A stretch of DNA of 64,000 nucleotides from contig CAVWQP010000003.1 in NCBI GenBank assembly GCA_963757125.1, positions 62,001 through 126,000 on the forward strand, written 5' to 3'. Under the pieces are notes generated by a model. That model saw only the letters and a program-made list of their open reading frames with translations, ran no database searches and had not been told where the DNA came from. Below, in pieces: positions 1 to 8,796 of the stretch. A program made the position numbers and the translations under genes. The stretch comes from CAVVSD01 sp963757125. Its GTDB lineage: Bacteria > Actinomycetota > Thermoleophilia > Solirubrobacterales > Solirubrobacteraceae. The number at the start of each line of letters is the position of its first letter. Positions within the stretch are counted from its first letter, which is position 1.

Positions 1-196
1 ACCCCACCAGGTGAGCGATCGCCACCTCCGGCTCCTGCGCGCCGTCGCGAAGCGTCGCCGTGAGGACGTCGAACGGCACGAGGACGCCGATCACCGCTCC
101 GCCACCGAGGAGCAGGACGTCGAGCGCGCCGCGGCCGTGACGAACGCGAGGCTCACCGCATCGGAAGCCCGCCGGCGGCGGGCCGACGAGGACTAG
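1..196. other. window-edge segment, unresolved
   Basis: The first 196 bases are open on the plus strand (ending in TAG at 194-196) and also in one minus-strand frame. The plus-strand reading is Arg/His/Glu-rich, which is typical of an antisense shadow. The minus-strand reading is more protein-like: after a GTG preceded by GGCGGAG it is hydrophobic, with a segment like IGVLVPFDVLTATL. It would run off the left edge, so a minus-strand gene start is the likelier reading. No family can be named from this much sequence. Confidence 0.2.
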
Positions 197-223
197 CCGG
201 GCGCGCCTCCGCTCGATCGGGGG

Positions 224-1003
224 ATGAGTCCGGCGGCGACAGCGGGTCTGCACACCATGACCCTTCCCAGGATCGTCCAACGAGAGGACTGGCTCGCAGC
301 CCGCACGGAGCTGCTCGAGCAGGAGAAGCGCCTGACCCGCGAGCGCGACGCCCTGAACACCCGGCGGCGCGAGCTGCCGATGGTCGAGATCGGCAAGCCC
401 TATCGGTTCGAGGGGCCCGACGGACCCACGAGCCTCGCCGACCTCTTCGAGGGTCGCCGGCAGCTCATCGTCGGCCACTTCATGTTCAAGCCGGAGTGGG
501 AGGACGGCTGCCCGAGCTGCACGGCGGGCGCCGACAACGTCGCCGACGGCACGCGCCGCCAGCTCGAGATGCGCGACACGACGCTCGCGTACGTCTCCCG
601 CGCGCCACTCGAGAAGCTCGAGCGCTACAAGGCCAAGCGGGGCTGGACGTTCCCGTGGTACTCGTCGTTCGGCAGCGACTTCAACGTCGACTTCGGCGTC
701 ACGGTCGACGAGTCGGTCGCGCCGGCGGCCTACAACTACAAGACGCGCGAGGAGCACGAGGCGGCGGGCACGGGCTACTACTTCGAGGGCGAGCAGCCGA
801 TCGAGCAGCCGGGCGTCAGCTGCTTCCTGCGCGTCGACGACCGCGTGTTCCACACGTACTCGTCGTTCGGCCGCGGCGGGGAGTGGACCGGCGGCTCCTA
901 CGCCTTCCTGGATCTCACGGCGCTCGGCCGCCAGGAGGACTGGGAGGAGCCGCACGGCCGCTCGGAGAGCGCCCGCGAGGCCGCCCCGAACTTCCTGACC
1001 TGA
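224..1003 (+). CDS. DUF899 family (thioredoxin-like) protein
   Basis: The protein of about 259 residues matches the DUF899 pattern. It opens with an IVQREDWLAAR-type stretch, followed by a charged helix, then the core GHFMFKPEWEDGCPSC with a CxxC-like cysteine region near residue 95. Further on come the family-typical FPWYSSFGSDFNVDFGV and, near the end, FHTYSSFGRG. Such proteins are thioredoxin-fold-related and often annotated as putative dithiol-disulfide oxidoreductases, but no substrate is established. An in-frame ATG at 257 gives the more usual family start (MTLPRIVQ); the ATG at 224 adds 11 residues. The gene is convergent with the CoA-transferase, with one base between the two stops. 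It reads as a soluble cytoplasmic protein. Confidence 0.8.
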   Translation: MSPAATAGLHTMTLPRIVQREDWLAARTELLEQEKRLTRERDALNTRRRELPMVEIGKPYRFEGPDGPTSLADLFEGRRQLIVGHFMFKPEWEDGCPSCTAGADNVADGTRRQLEMRDTTLAYVSRAPLEKLERYKAKRGWTFPWYSSFGSDFNVDFGVTVDESVAPAAYNYKTREEHEAAGTGYYFEGEQPIEQPGVSCFLRVDDRVFHTYSSFGRGGEWTGGSYAFLDLTALGRQEDWEEPHGRSESAREAAPNFLT

Positions 1004-1004
1004 C

Positions 1005-2216
1005 CTACTGGGGGACCTGCTCGCCGAACGCCCCGGCCTCGCGCAGCGCCGCGGTCTGCTCGTCGCTGTAGCCGAGGAGCTCGCGCAGGAGGTCGTCGGT
1101 GTGCTCGCCCATCAGCGGCGCGCGCGACGGCTCGGGGAGCTCGCCGGACAGGCGCAGCGGCGACGCGGCCTGGCGGACGGTGCCGAGGTTCGGGTGCTCG
1201 TAGGCGACGACGCCGTCGCGCGCGAGCGTCTGCGGATCCTCGAGCGCCTCGGCGACGTCGTTGACGCGGCCCACGGGGACCCCGGCGTCGACGAGCAACG
1301 TGAGCCAGTGGCTGGTCGGCTGGGAGGCGAACACGGCGTCGAGGTCGGCGAGGAGCGCGTCGCGGTGCTCGTCGCGCGCGGCGAAGCTCGCGTAGCGGGG
1401 GTCCTCGAGCAGGTCGGGCCGGTCGATCGCCGTGCACAGATCGCGCCAGAAGCGCTCCTTGCCCGCGGCGATCGTGATGTGGCCGTCGGCGGTGGCGAAC
1501 GCCTGGAAGGGCACGATCGACGGGTGTGCGCTGTTCGCGCGCCGCGGGGTGACGAACCCGTGCGTCGCGGCCCAGGTGCCGACGTACATGAGCTCGCTCA
1601 GGGCGGTCTCGAACAGCGAGACGTCCGCATCGCAGCCCTCGCCGTCGCGGCCCGCGCGATGGATGCCGGCGAGCATCGCGATCGCCGCGACGTACCCGCC
1701 TGACAGGTCCACGAGCGACAGGCCGCTCTTCGTGGGCGGGCCCGCGGGGTCGCCCGTGAGGCTCATCCAGCCCGCCATGGCCTGGATGATGTAGTCGTAG
1801 CCGGCCTCCTTGACGCGCGGGCCGGTCATCCCGAAGCCGCTGAGCGAGACGCAGACGATGCGCGGGTTGACCCCGCGCAGCGCGTCGTAGGTCAGCCCGA
1901 GCTTGGCCGGGCCGTCCCCGCGGAGGTTCGAGAACACGGCGTCGCTCGTGCGCACGAGATCGTGGAAGACGGCGCGGCCCTCCGCGCTGCGCAGGTCGAG
2001 CGCGAGGCTCTTCTTGCCGCGGTTGAACGTCTCGAAGAACAGCGAGTCCTGGCCCTCCTGGAAGGGCGGCACGTAGCGGCCGACGTCGCCGGCGTTGCCG
2101 GGGTCCTCGATCTTGATGATCTCCGCGCCGAGGTCGGCCAGCTGCAGCGTCGCCCAGGGGCCGGCGCCGAACTGCTCGACCGCGAGGACGCGGACTCCCT
2201 CCAGAGGCATCGCCAT
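1005..2216 (-). CDS. CaiB/BaiF family III CoA-transferase
   Basis: Family III CoA-transferases move CoA between carboxylic acids through an aspartyl-CoA intermediate. The N-terminal LEGVRVLAVEQFGAGPWA, the RGKKSLALDL segment and the GQDSLFFETFNRGKKS region are all typical. The likely nucleophile is Asp170 in SLVDLSGGY, which agrees with Asp169 of formyl-CoA transferase if translation begins at ATG 2216. An upstream in-frame ATG at 2240 adds eight unlikely residues. At about 403 residues the length is normal. The gene diverges from the MmgE/PrpD and acyl-CoA dehydrogenase genes, suggesting that it activates the acid those enzymes process. The actual acid cannot be read from sequence. Confidence 0.9.
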   Translation of the reverse strand: MAMPLEGVRVLAVEQFGAGPWATLQLADLGAEIIKIEDPGNAGDVGRYVPPFQEGQDSLFFETFNRGKKSLALDLRSAEGRAVFHDLVRTSDAVFSNLRGDGPAKLGLTYDALRGVNPRIVCVSLSGFGMTGPRVKEAGYDYIIQAMAGWMSLTGDPAGPPTKSGLSLVDLSGGYVAAIAMLAGIHRAGRDGEGCDADVSLFETALSELMYVGTWAATHGFVTPRRANSAHPSIVPFQAFATADGHITIAAGKERFWRDLCTAIDRPDLLEDPRYASFAARDEHRDALLADLDAVFASQPTSHWLTLLVDAGVPVGRVNDVAEALEDPQTLARDGVVAYEHPNLGTVRQAASPLRLSGELPEPSRAPLMGEHTDDLLRELLGYSDEQTAALREAGAFGEQVPQ

Positions 2217-2277
2217 GGCCGCGATGCTACCAACGGGCATAGGTCAGACACATCGACGGACGTGGCATCATCAGGAC

Positions 2278-3660
2278 ATGACGATCGAGACCGAGCAGCG
2301 GGCCGCGGCGCAGGAGCTCGCGGCCTGGACGTCGTCCCTGGACCTCGCCGACGTGCCCGCCGAGGTACGCGCGGTCGCGCGCGACCACATCCTCGACGCG
2401 CTGGGCTGCGGGCTCGCCGCGCTGGGCGTCGGAGAGGCGCTCCCGGGGCTCACCGTGGCCGAGGACGCGGGGTCGGGTCCGGCCAGCGCGATCGGCCGCG
2501 CGGACCGCGTTCCCGCGGCCGCCGCCGCGCTCGCCAACGGCATGCTCTGCCACGGCCTCGACTTCGACGACACCCACGAGGCGTCGATCGCCCACGTGGC
2601 GACCGTCGTCGTCCCCGCGGCGATCGCCGTCGCGGAGGCCGTCGGCGCGACCGGGGCGCAGACCCTCGCCGCGATCGTCGCCGCGACCGAGACGGTCACC
2701 CGCATCGGCATGGCGGCGCCGGAGGGCTTCCACCGCCGCGGCTTCCACCCCACGGGCGTCTGCGGCGTCTTCGGCGCGACCGTCGCCGCCTGCCGGCTGC
2801 GCGGCATGGACGCCGAGACCACGACGCGCGCGCTCGGCCTCGCGGGCAGCATGGCGTCGGGCATCTTCGAGTACCTCGCCGACGGCTCGCCCACGAAGCC
2901 GTTCCACGCGGGCTGGGCCGCGCAGGCCGGCGTCCAGGCCGCGGCGCTCGCCGCAGCCGGCGCCCGAGGGCCGTCGACCGTGCTCGAGGGTCGCTACGGC
3001 CTCCTCGCCACGCACGTCGACGTCGCGCACGACATGGGCGCGCAGATCGCCGATCTCGGCGAGCGCTGGGAGTCGCCGCTCGTCGCGATCAAGCCGTACC
3101 CCGCGTGCCACTGGATCCACGCCGCGGTCGACGCGGCCGTGGAGGCCACTGGCGACGTCGCGCCCGGGGACATCGAGCGCATCGTCGTGCGCATCCCGGA
3201 GGTCGGCGAGCCGATCGTGCTCGAGCCGCTGGCGCAGAAGCGCACGCCGGTCACCGAGTACGACGCGAAGTTCAGCCTTCCGTGGTGCGTCGCCGCGCGC
3301 ATCGTCCACGGGCGCCTCGACGTCCGCAGCTTCGTCGGCGACATCGCCGACCCGGCGGTCCTCGCGCTCGCCGGCAAGGTCGAGTACGAGCCGTGGCAGG
3401 GCGAGTTCGCGTCGGTCTTCGCGGGCGGTGCGCGCGTCGATGCCAGGGGCACGAGCCGCGCCGTCGTCAACGACGCGCCGCGCGGCGCCCCGGGCAACCC
3501 GATGACGCACGACGACATCGTCGCGAAGTTCACCGCCAACGCGACCCTGAGCCTCCCGGCGGAGGCGGCCGCACGGATCGCCGCGGCGGTCGAGGGTCTC
3601 GACAGCGCCGCCGACGTCACGGCGATCACGGCCGACCTGCGCAGCGCCACGACAGCGTGA
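2278..3660 (+). CDS. MmgE/PrpD family protein
   Basis: This 460-residue protein belongs to the family of 2-methylcitrate dehydratase (PrpD), cis-aconitate decarboxylase and related lyases of small carboxylic acids. Recognisable landmarks are HILDALGCGLAALG near the start, ANGMLCHGLDFDDTHE around residues 85-100, GFHRRGFHPTGVCGVFGA around 150-165 and KPYPACHWIHAAVDAA around 280. ATG 2278 was chosen because upstream sequence in the same frame is antisense to the CoA-transferase. The stop overlaps the GTG of the acyl-CoA dehydrogenase by four bases, so the two are probably translationally coupled. The neighbours argue for breakdown of a CoA-activated branched or dicarboxylic acid rather than the full methylcitrate cycle, because no citrate synthase or lyase is present. 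Confidence 0.85.
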   Translation: MTIETEQRAAAQELAAWTSSLDLADVPAEVRAVARDHILDALGCGLAALGVGEALPGLTVAEDAGSGPASAIGRADRVPAAAAALANGMLCHGLDFDDTHEASIAHVATVVVPAAIAVAEAVGATGAQTLAAIVAATETVTRIGMAAPEGFHRRGFHPTGVCGVFGATVAACRLRGMDAETTTRALGLAGSMASGIFEYLADGSPTKPFHAGWAAQAGVQAAALAAAGARGPSTVLEGRYGLLATHVDVAHDMGAQIADLGERWESPLVAIKPYPACHWIHAAVDAAVEATGDVAPGDIERIVVRIPEVGEPIVLEPLAQKRTPVTEYDAKFSLPWCVAARIVHGRLDVRSFVGDIADPAVLALAGKVEYEPWQGEFASVFAGGARVDARGTSRAVVNDAPRGAPGNPMTHDDIVAKFTANATLSLPAEAAARIAAAVEGLDSAADVTAITADLRSATTA

Positions 3661-4811
3661 GCGCCGTCGACCACGAACGGCTCCGGCAGGGCGTCCGCCA
3701 GGTCTGCGCGGCGTTCCCGGACGCCTACTGGCGCGACCTCGACGCGCGCCGCGAGTACCCCGAGGAGGCCGTCGCCGCGCTGACGAAGGCCGGCTACCTC
3801 GCGCCCCTGATCCCGGAGGAGTACGGCGGGCTCGGCCTCGACATCGGGTCGGCCTCGATCATCCTCGAGGAGATCAACCGCTCCGGCGGCAACGCCCAGC
3901 CCGCCCACGCGCAGGTCTACACGATGGGCACCCTGCTCCGGCACGGCTCGGACGCGCAGAAGGGGGAGTACCTGCCCGACATCGCCAGCGGCGACCTGCG
4001 GCTGCAGGCCTTCGGCGTGACCGAGCCGGAGGCGGGGACCGACACGACCTCGCTGCGCACGATGGCGGTGCGGGACGGCGACGACTACGTGGTGAATGGT
4101 CGCAAGATGTACATCTCGCGCGTCCAGTTCTCCGATCTCATGATCCTCCTGGCGCGCACGACGCCGCGCGACGAGGTCAAGCGCAAGTCCGACGGCCTGT
4201 CGGTCTTCCTCGTCGACCTGCGCGAGGCGGTCGGCAACGGCCTGGAGGTCAAGCCGCGCCGGGTCATGATCAACAACCAGACCAACGAGCTGGTGTTCAC
4301 GAACCTGCGCATCCCCGCGAGCAGCCTCATCGGGGAGGAGGGACGCGGCTTCCGCTACGTCCTGGACGGCATGAACGCCGAGCGCATCCTCATCGCGGCG
4401 GAGTGCATCGGCAACGGGCGCTGGTTCATCGACCGCAGCACGTCACGTGCCCGGGAGCGCGAGATCTTCGGGCGGCCGATCGGCCAGAACCAGGGGATCG
4501 CGTTCCCCATCGCCCGCGCCCACGTCTCGCTGGAGGCGGCCGACCTCATGCGCTGGAAGGCGGCCGAGCTGTTCGACGCCGGCGAGCCGTGCGGGGCGGA
4601 GGCGAACATGTCGCTCATGCTCGCGGCCGCCGCCGCCTGGGAGGCGGCGGAGGCAGCGATGCAGACATTCGGCGGCTACTCCTACGACGCCGAGTACGAC
4701 GTCGAGCGCAAGTTCCGCGAGACGCGCCTGTTCCAGGTCGCGCCCATCTCGACCAACCTCATCCTGTCCTACGTGGCCGAGCACGTGCTCGGCCTGCCGC
4801 GCACCTTCTAG
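3657..4811 (+). CDS. acyl-CoA dehydrogenase
   Basis: A 384-residue FAD-dependent acyl-CoA dehydrogenase: N-terminal helical domain (EEYGGLGLDIGS), middle beta domain (FGVTEPEAGTDTTSLRT and NGRKMYIS) and C-terminal helical domain (GRPIGQNQGIAFPIA, QTFGGYSYDAEYDVER). The GTG start at 3657 overlaps the previous stop as GTGA. The usual catalytic glutamate context near the C-terminus (IYEGT in medium-chain enzymes) reads FQVAPIST here, so the base is replaced or lies elsewhere, as in isovaleryl-type enzymes. The last bases form CTAG, which serves as stop on both strands with the convergent secreted protein. It probably oxidises the acyl-CoA made by the divergent CoA-transferase. Confidence 0.9.
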   Translation: MSAVDHERLRQGVRQVCAAFPDAYWRDLDARREYPEEAVAALTKAGYLAPLIPEEYGGLGLDIGSASIILEEINRSGGNAQPAHAQVYTMGTLLRHGSDAQKGEYLPDIASGDLRLQAFGVTEPEAGTDTTSLRTMAVRDGDDYVVNGRKMYISRVQFSDLMILLARTTPRDEVKRKSDGLSVFLVDLREAVGNGLEVKPRRVMINNQTNELVFTNLRIPASSLIGEEGRGFRYVLDGMNAERILIAAECIGNGRWFIDRSTSRAREREIFGRPIGQNQGIAFPIARAHVSLEAADLMRWKAAELFDAGEPCGAEANMSLMLAAAAAWEAAEAAMQTFGGYSYDAEYDVERKFRETRLFQVAPISTNLILSYVAEHVLGLPRTF

Positions 4812-5245
4812 AGGGCCGCGTCCTCGGTGGCGCCGGGGTCCTCGTCGCCACCGTCGACCGGCTCGTCGTCGGCCGAGTCGTCGTCGGCGTCGGCCAGCGA
4901 CGAGTCCTCGCACTGCCAGCGCGACTGGCTCACGACGGGCTTGGCCTTGCGCGCCTTGCCGAGCTTGACCCGCACCGTCGCCGTGCACTCGCGCTGGACG
5001 TCGTCGTCGACGGAGATCGACACGAAGACGTCGCAGGCGATCGTGCGCCGGTTCTGGCGGTGGCAGCCGTCGACGCCGCTCTCGTCGGCGTCCGTGGCGT
5101 CGGCATAACGATCCGCGATCGACTGCGCGGCGTCGTCGGCGACCGAGGTCGAGAGCCGAGCGCCGGCGTGGGCCGCCGGTGCCGCCAGCAGCATGAGCGC
5201 CATCACAGCTCCGAGGAGCGAGGCGCGGAGGGCGTTGGAGGGCAT
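4808..5245 (-). CDS. secreted protein of unknown function
   Basis: Translation from ATG 5245 begins with a clear signal peptide, MPSNALRASLLGAVMALMLL, ending in an AHA-like cleavage site. An upstream in-frame start at 5323 would place 26 charged residues before it and is unlikely. The mature part of about 115 residues has four cysteines (in GCHRQN, IACDVF, RECTAT, WQCEDS), consistent with two disulfides outside the cytoplasm, and ends in a strongly acidic Asp/Glu tail. I do not recognise a family. It is convergent with the acyl-CoA dehydrogenase, sharing the bases CTAG as both stops, and divergent from the FAD monooxygenase. Confidence 0.7.
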   Translation of the reverse strand: MPSNALRASLLGAVMALMLLAAPAAHAGARLSTSVADDAAQSIADRYADATDADESGVDGCHRQNRRTIACDVFVSISVDDDVQRECTATVRVKLGKARKAKPVVSQSRWQCEDSSLADADDDSADDEPVDGGDEDPGATEDAAL

Positions 5246-5321
5246 CGCTCCCCCATCGGTCGGTCCCGGGTCCGCTCCGCGCCCTGCGGCCTGGGCTGGA
5301 CGAAGGTGGGACGCTTCCACC

Positions 5322-6524
5322 ATGCGGATCGCGGTGATCGGGGGAGGTCTCGGCGGGCTGTCGACGGCGGGGTTCCTCGCGCGCGCAGGCCTCGACGACG
5401 TGCAGGTCTACGAGCAGGCCCGCGCCCTCGGGGAGATCGGTGCCGGCATCCAGGTGCCGCCCAACGCGGTGCGGCTGCTGCATCGGCTCGGCGTGGTCGA
5501 GCAGCTCGACGACGCCGGTGTGCGCCTGGAGGTGGGCTGGGAGTTCCGCCGCTGGAAGACCGGTGAGGTCCTCTACTCCCAGCGGCTCGGCACGGCGTGC
5601 GAGGAGCGCTTCGGCGCGCCGTACTACGTCGCCCATCGCGCGGGGCTGCTCGATGCGCTGCTCGGCGTGCTCCCCGACGGGATCGTCCACGTCGGCAAGC
5701 GCTGCGCCGCGGTCGAGGAGACGGGCGAGGAGGTGCAGGTCACGTTCGAGGACGGCGAGACGATCACCGCCGACGTCGTGATCGGCGCGGACGGCATCCA
5801 CTCCGTCGTGCGCGGCGCCGTGACGACGCCGAGCCCGCCCACCTTCTCCGCGCTCGCGGGATACCGCTGCATGCTGCCCGCGGAGTCGGCTCCGCCGATG
5901 GCGCTCGCGCCGGCGTTCACGGTCTGGCTCGGGCCGGGCCGGCACATCGTGCACTACCCCGTGTCGGCGGGCCGTGAGGTCAACCTCGTCGCGATCGTCC
6001 CCGCGGGGGAGTGGCGGACGGAGTCGTGGGTCGCCGAGGGGACGCTCGAGGGCCTGATGGCCGAGCACGTGGGCTGGGCCGACGAGGTCCAGGAGCTGTT
6101 GGGTCTCGCGCCGAAGACCTGGCTCTACGCGCTGTACGACCGCGAGCCGCTCGCCCGCTTCGTGCGAGGCCGCATCGCGCTCGTGGGCGACGCGGCGCAC
6201 CCGATGCTCCCGTTCCTCGCGCAGGGCGCCGCGCAGGCCTTCGAGGACGGTGCGGCGCTCGCCCTGTGCCTTCGCGAGGCCGGTCCAGGGCGCGCGCGCC
6301 TCGGGCTCGAGCGCTACGAGCGCGCGCGGCTCGCCCGTGCGTCGGAGGTCCAGCGCCTGAGCCGGGGGCGGCCGGACATCAACCACCTGCCCGACGGGCC
6401 CGAGCAGATCCGCCGGGACGCCCAGCTGGCGGCCCAGGACCCGCTCGAGCACAACACCTGGCTGTACGAGCACGACGTCGAAGCCGCGCTGCGCGGCTCC
6501 GACGTCGCGTCACCTCTGCGCTGA
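5322..6524 (+). CDS. FAD-dependent monooxygenase (salicylate/3-hydroxybenzoate hydroxylase type)
   Basis: A 400-residue group A flavoprotein aromatic hydroxylase. The dinucleotide-binding GxGxxG lies at residues 7-12 (GGGLGG), the NAD(P)H/FAD DG motif in GADGIHSVVR, and the second FAD motif in GRIALVGDAAHPMLPFLAQG. The GIQVPPNAVRLLHRLG stretch is typical of salicylate and 3-hydroxybenzoate 6-hydroxylases. ATG 5322 places the Rossmann fold at the N-terminus; the open frame upstream lies over the divergent secreted-protein promoter. It ends 15 bases inside the convergent LysR gene. The substrate is probably a hydroxylated benzoate or similar ring, but the class is broad. Confidence 0.88.
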   Translation: MRIAVIGGGLGGLSTAGFLARAGLDDVQVYEQARALGEIGAGIQVPPNAVRLLHRLGVVEQLDDAGVRLEVGWEFRRWKTGEVLYSQRLGTACEERFGAPYYVAHRAGLLDALLGVLPDGIVHVGKRCAAVEETGEEVQVTFEDGETITADVVIGADGIHSVVRGAVTTPSPPTFSALAGYRCMLPAESAPPMALAPAFTVWLGPGRHIVHYPVSAGREVNLVAIVPAGEWRTESWVAEGTLEGLMAEHVGWADEVQELLGLAPKTWLYALYDREPLARFVRGRIALVGDAAHPMLPFLAQGAAQAFEDGAALALCLREAGPGRARLGLERYERARLARASEVQRLSRGRPDINHLPDGPEQIRRDAQLAAQDPLEHNTWLYEHDVEAALRGSDVASPLR

Positions 6525-7415
6525 CGCCGCGTCCGCCGCGCGGACGGCGCACTCCACGAAGTCGCGGACGAGCGGGTCGGAGCGATCACGCAGCCAGGCG
6601 ATGTGGAACGGCGACGGCTCCATGTCGGGGACGGGGACGAACGCGACACCCGGCCGCGGGTAGTAGCGGGCGGTCAGGTCCGGGCAGATCGAGACGCCGA
6701 CGCCGGCGCGGACGGCTTCCAGCCACTCGTCATGCGATGAGTAACGTCCCGCGACCACCATCTCGCCGGGAGGGCGGTGATGCGCCGCCAACCAGTAGTC
6801 GTGCCAGCGACCGGCCGGCTGGTCATCGGTGACGAAGGGTTCCGCAACGACCTCGCGGATGCTCACTGATCGGCGCGACGCGATCGGATGGTCCGCGGCC
6901 ACGGCGGCGACGATCGGATCGGTGCGCAGGAGCCGCATCTCGACGCCCTCAGGCACCTCGACCGGCCCGCTGACGAATCCAGCGTCGACGGCGCCGGACG
7001 TGACACCCACGAAGCTGTCGTCGAACCCGAACTGCCGGAACCTCACGCGCACGCTCGGATGCATCGCGCGGAAGGTGCGCAGGATCTCGGGCGTCAGATC
7101 GGCTGCCCCATGCGCCATGAACCCGATGTCGAGGTGCTCCGGGGCACGGTCGCGCAGCTCCTGTGCGCGGCGCATGACGGCATCGACGTCGCGCACCGCG
7201 CGTCGCGCCGGCTCGAGCAGCTCGGCGCCCTCGGGCGTCAGCTCGACGCCCCGGGGCATGCGCTCGAACAGCGTGACGCCGAGCTGGGTCTCGAGCCGGC
7301 GGATGGCGAGGCTGAGCGCGGGCTGCGCGACGTACAGCGTCTGTGCCGCGCGCGTGATGCTGCCTGCCTCCGCGACGGCCACGAACTCCCGGAGCTGCTT
7401 GACGTTGAGGCTCAT
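6510..7415 (-). CDS. LysR family transcriptional regulator
   Basis: A 301-residue LysR regulator. Residues 1-60 hold the winged helix-turn-helix (LREFVAVAEAGSITRAAQTL, then AQPALSLAIRRLE and LGVTLFERMPRGVELTPEG), followed by the periplasmic-binding-protein-like effector domain. ATG 7415 gives the standard N-terminus; ATGs at 7433 and 7475 would add charged residues. It is divergent from the group D flavin monooxygenase with 90 bases between, the usual arrangement for a LysR gene and its target. CCAT/ATGG half-sites lie in the gap. It overlaps the end of the FAD monooxygenase by 15 bases, so it may regulate both sides. Confidence 0.9.
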   Translation of the reverse strand: MSLNVKQLREFVAVAEAGSITRAAQTLYVAQPALSLAIRRLETQLGVTLFERMPRGVELTPEGAELLEPARRAVRDVDAVMRRAQELRDRAPEHLDIGFMAHGAADLTPEILRTFRAMHPSVRVRFRQFGFDDSFVGVTSGAVDAGFVSGPVEVPEGVEMRLLRTDPIVAAVAADHPIASRRSVSIREVVAEPFVTDDQPAGRWHDYWLAAHHRPPGEMVVAGRYSSHDEWLEAVRAGVGVSICPDLTARYYPRPGVAFVPVPDMEPSPFHIAWLRDRSDPLVRDFVECAVRAADAASAQR

Positions 7416-7442
7416 CCGGCGCGTGAGAACCATAACGCGAGC

Positions 7443-7463
7443 CATATGGGTCCGCGTGCCATC
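7443..7463. promoter_or_regulatory. candidate LysR operator
   Basis: The gap between the divergent LysR and monooxygenase genes contains the perfect palindrome CCATATGG (7443-7450) followed by a further CCAT at 7460-7463, making three related half-sites. LysR proteins bind interrupted dyads in such divergent promoters. The spacing does not fit the classical T-N11-A box exactly, so this is only a candidate. Confidence 0.3.
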
Positions 7464-7505
7464 GGCATTGGTCACGCCGCGATCCGATGTCTACCGTCGC
7501 CGCCC

Positions 7506-8765
7506 ATGAGCGACACCGCCACCAAGGACGCGACGGCGCTGCCGGTCCCGGAGCCGGGCCTCACGCCCGCAGAGGTGATCCGCCGCGCCGAGGCGCTGCG
7601 CCCACGGCTGCTCGACGATCAGGCCGCCACGGAGGAGCGCACCTTCTACAGCGAGGAGATGCACCAGGCGTTCTCGGACGCCGGCTTCTACCGCATCCTG
7701 CAGCCGCGGATGTTCGGGGGCTACGAGTTCGACGTCCCCACGTTCTACCGCGTGATCATCGAGGTCTCGCGCGGATGTCCGTCCTCGGGCTGGTGCCTGT
7801 CGCTCAATGCCGCGCACGCGCTGCAGGCGGGTGCCTTCTACTCCGAGCGCGCCCAGCGTGAGATGTTCGGACCCGCCGGGGACTTCCGCTGCGCAGCGCG
7901 TGACACGCCGCGTGGCACCGCCCGACCGGTCGATGGCGGCTACCTCGTCGACGGCACGTGGGACTACTGCTCGGGCAGCCCATGGTCGACGCATCTGATG
8001 GCCGGGGCGATGCTCGAGGACGGATCGGGGACGATCGAGTACGACCAGTTCTCCGGCCGGCAGCTGCTCGTGACGGTCCCTCGTGAGAGCTGGGAGATCG
8101 TCCACGACTGGGGCAACATGATCGGCCTGCGGGGAAGCGGGTCGCACAGCGTGCGGGTCGATGGCGCGTTCGTGCCGGAGCACATGGTGCACTCGCTCAA
8201 TCTGCTCGACGTGGACGTCAGTGACGGGACGCCGGGAGGCCGCCTCCACGACAACCCGATGTACGCCGGGCGACAGGTCGGGTTCTTCGGCGCGGAGCTC
8301 GCGTCGATTGCCGTCGGCACCGCCAAGGCGGCGCTCGACGAGTACGAGCGGCTCATCTCGTCCAAGAAGACGACGTTCTCGCCCCACGTCCTCCGCGCCC
8401 GCCACCACGACTACCAGCGCACGCTCGGGCAGACGATGGGCATGGTCGACGCTGCCGAGGCGACGATCGTGCGGGTCGGGCAGCTGTACATGGAGTACTG
8501 CGCAGACGCGGCCGCTGGCGAGCGGCCGTTCACGATCGAGATGGACTACCGCCTGGATCAGATGGCGATCCAGGCGGGGTTCCTCGCGTACGACGCGGCC
8601 GGCCAGCTCGTGCGCACCGCGGGCAGCTCGCCGATGGCCAACGGCGCGCGGATGCAGCGCTACCTCCGCGACCTCGTCCAGTACCGGACGCACCAGGCTG
8701 GGTCGGCCTGGGAGGCCATGGCGACGACCACCGCCCAGCAGCACCTCGGCCCGATCCTGGACTGA
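7506..8765 (+). CDS. group D flavin-dependent monooxygenase (acyl-CoA dehydrogenase fold)
   Basis: The 419-residue protein has the acyl-CoA dehydrogenase-type fold used by HsaA/HpaB-like flavin monooxygenases, which hydroxylate phenols with reduced flavin supplied by a separate reductase. Landmarks are ILQPRMFGGYEFDVPTFYRV near residue 65, RGCPSSGWCLSLNAAH near 95, a central beta region with VDGTWDYCSGSPW, GLRGSGSHSV, and a C-terminal helical region. ATG 7506 lies 90 bases from the divergent LysR start. No flavin reductase gene is nearby. An APC permease follows after 31 bases and may import the substrate. Whether it hydroxylates or dehydrogenates cannot be told from sequence. Confidence 0.8.
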   Translation: MSDTATKDATALPVPEPGLTPAEVIRRAEALRPRLLDDQAATEERTFYSEEMHQAFSDAGFYRILQPRMFGGYEFDVPTFYRVIIEVSRGCPSSGWCLSLNAAHALQAGAFYSERAQREMFGPAGDFRCAARDTPRGTARPVDGGYLVDGTWDYCSGSPWSTHLMAGAMLEDGSGTIEYDQFSGRQLLVTVPRESWEIVHDWGNMIGLRGSGSHSVRVDGAFVPEHMVHSLNLLDVDVSDGTPGGRLHDNPMYAGRQVGFFGAELASIAVGTAKAALDEYERLISSKKTTFSPHVLRARHHDYQRTLGQTMGMVDAAEATIVRVGQLYMEYCADAAAGERPFTIEMDYRLDQMAIQAGFLAYDAAGQLVRTAGSSPMANGARMQRYLRDLVQYRTHQAGSAWEAMATTTAQQHLGPILD

Positions 8766-8796
8766 GCCCATCGTGCACCGAGAAAGGGACGAGGAC

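Noticed and set aside
1962..3656. Upstream in-frame extension of the acyl-CoA dehydrogenase
   Set aside because: It would overlap MmgE/PrpD and the CoA-transferase in non-coding phases. The enzyme fold starts at GTG 3657.
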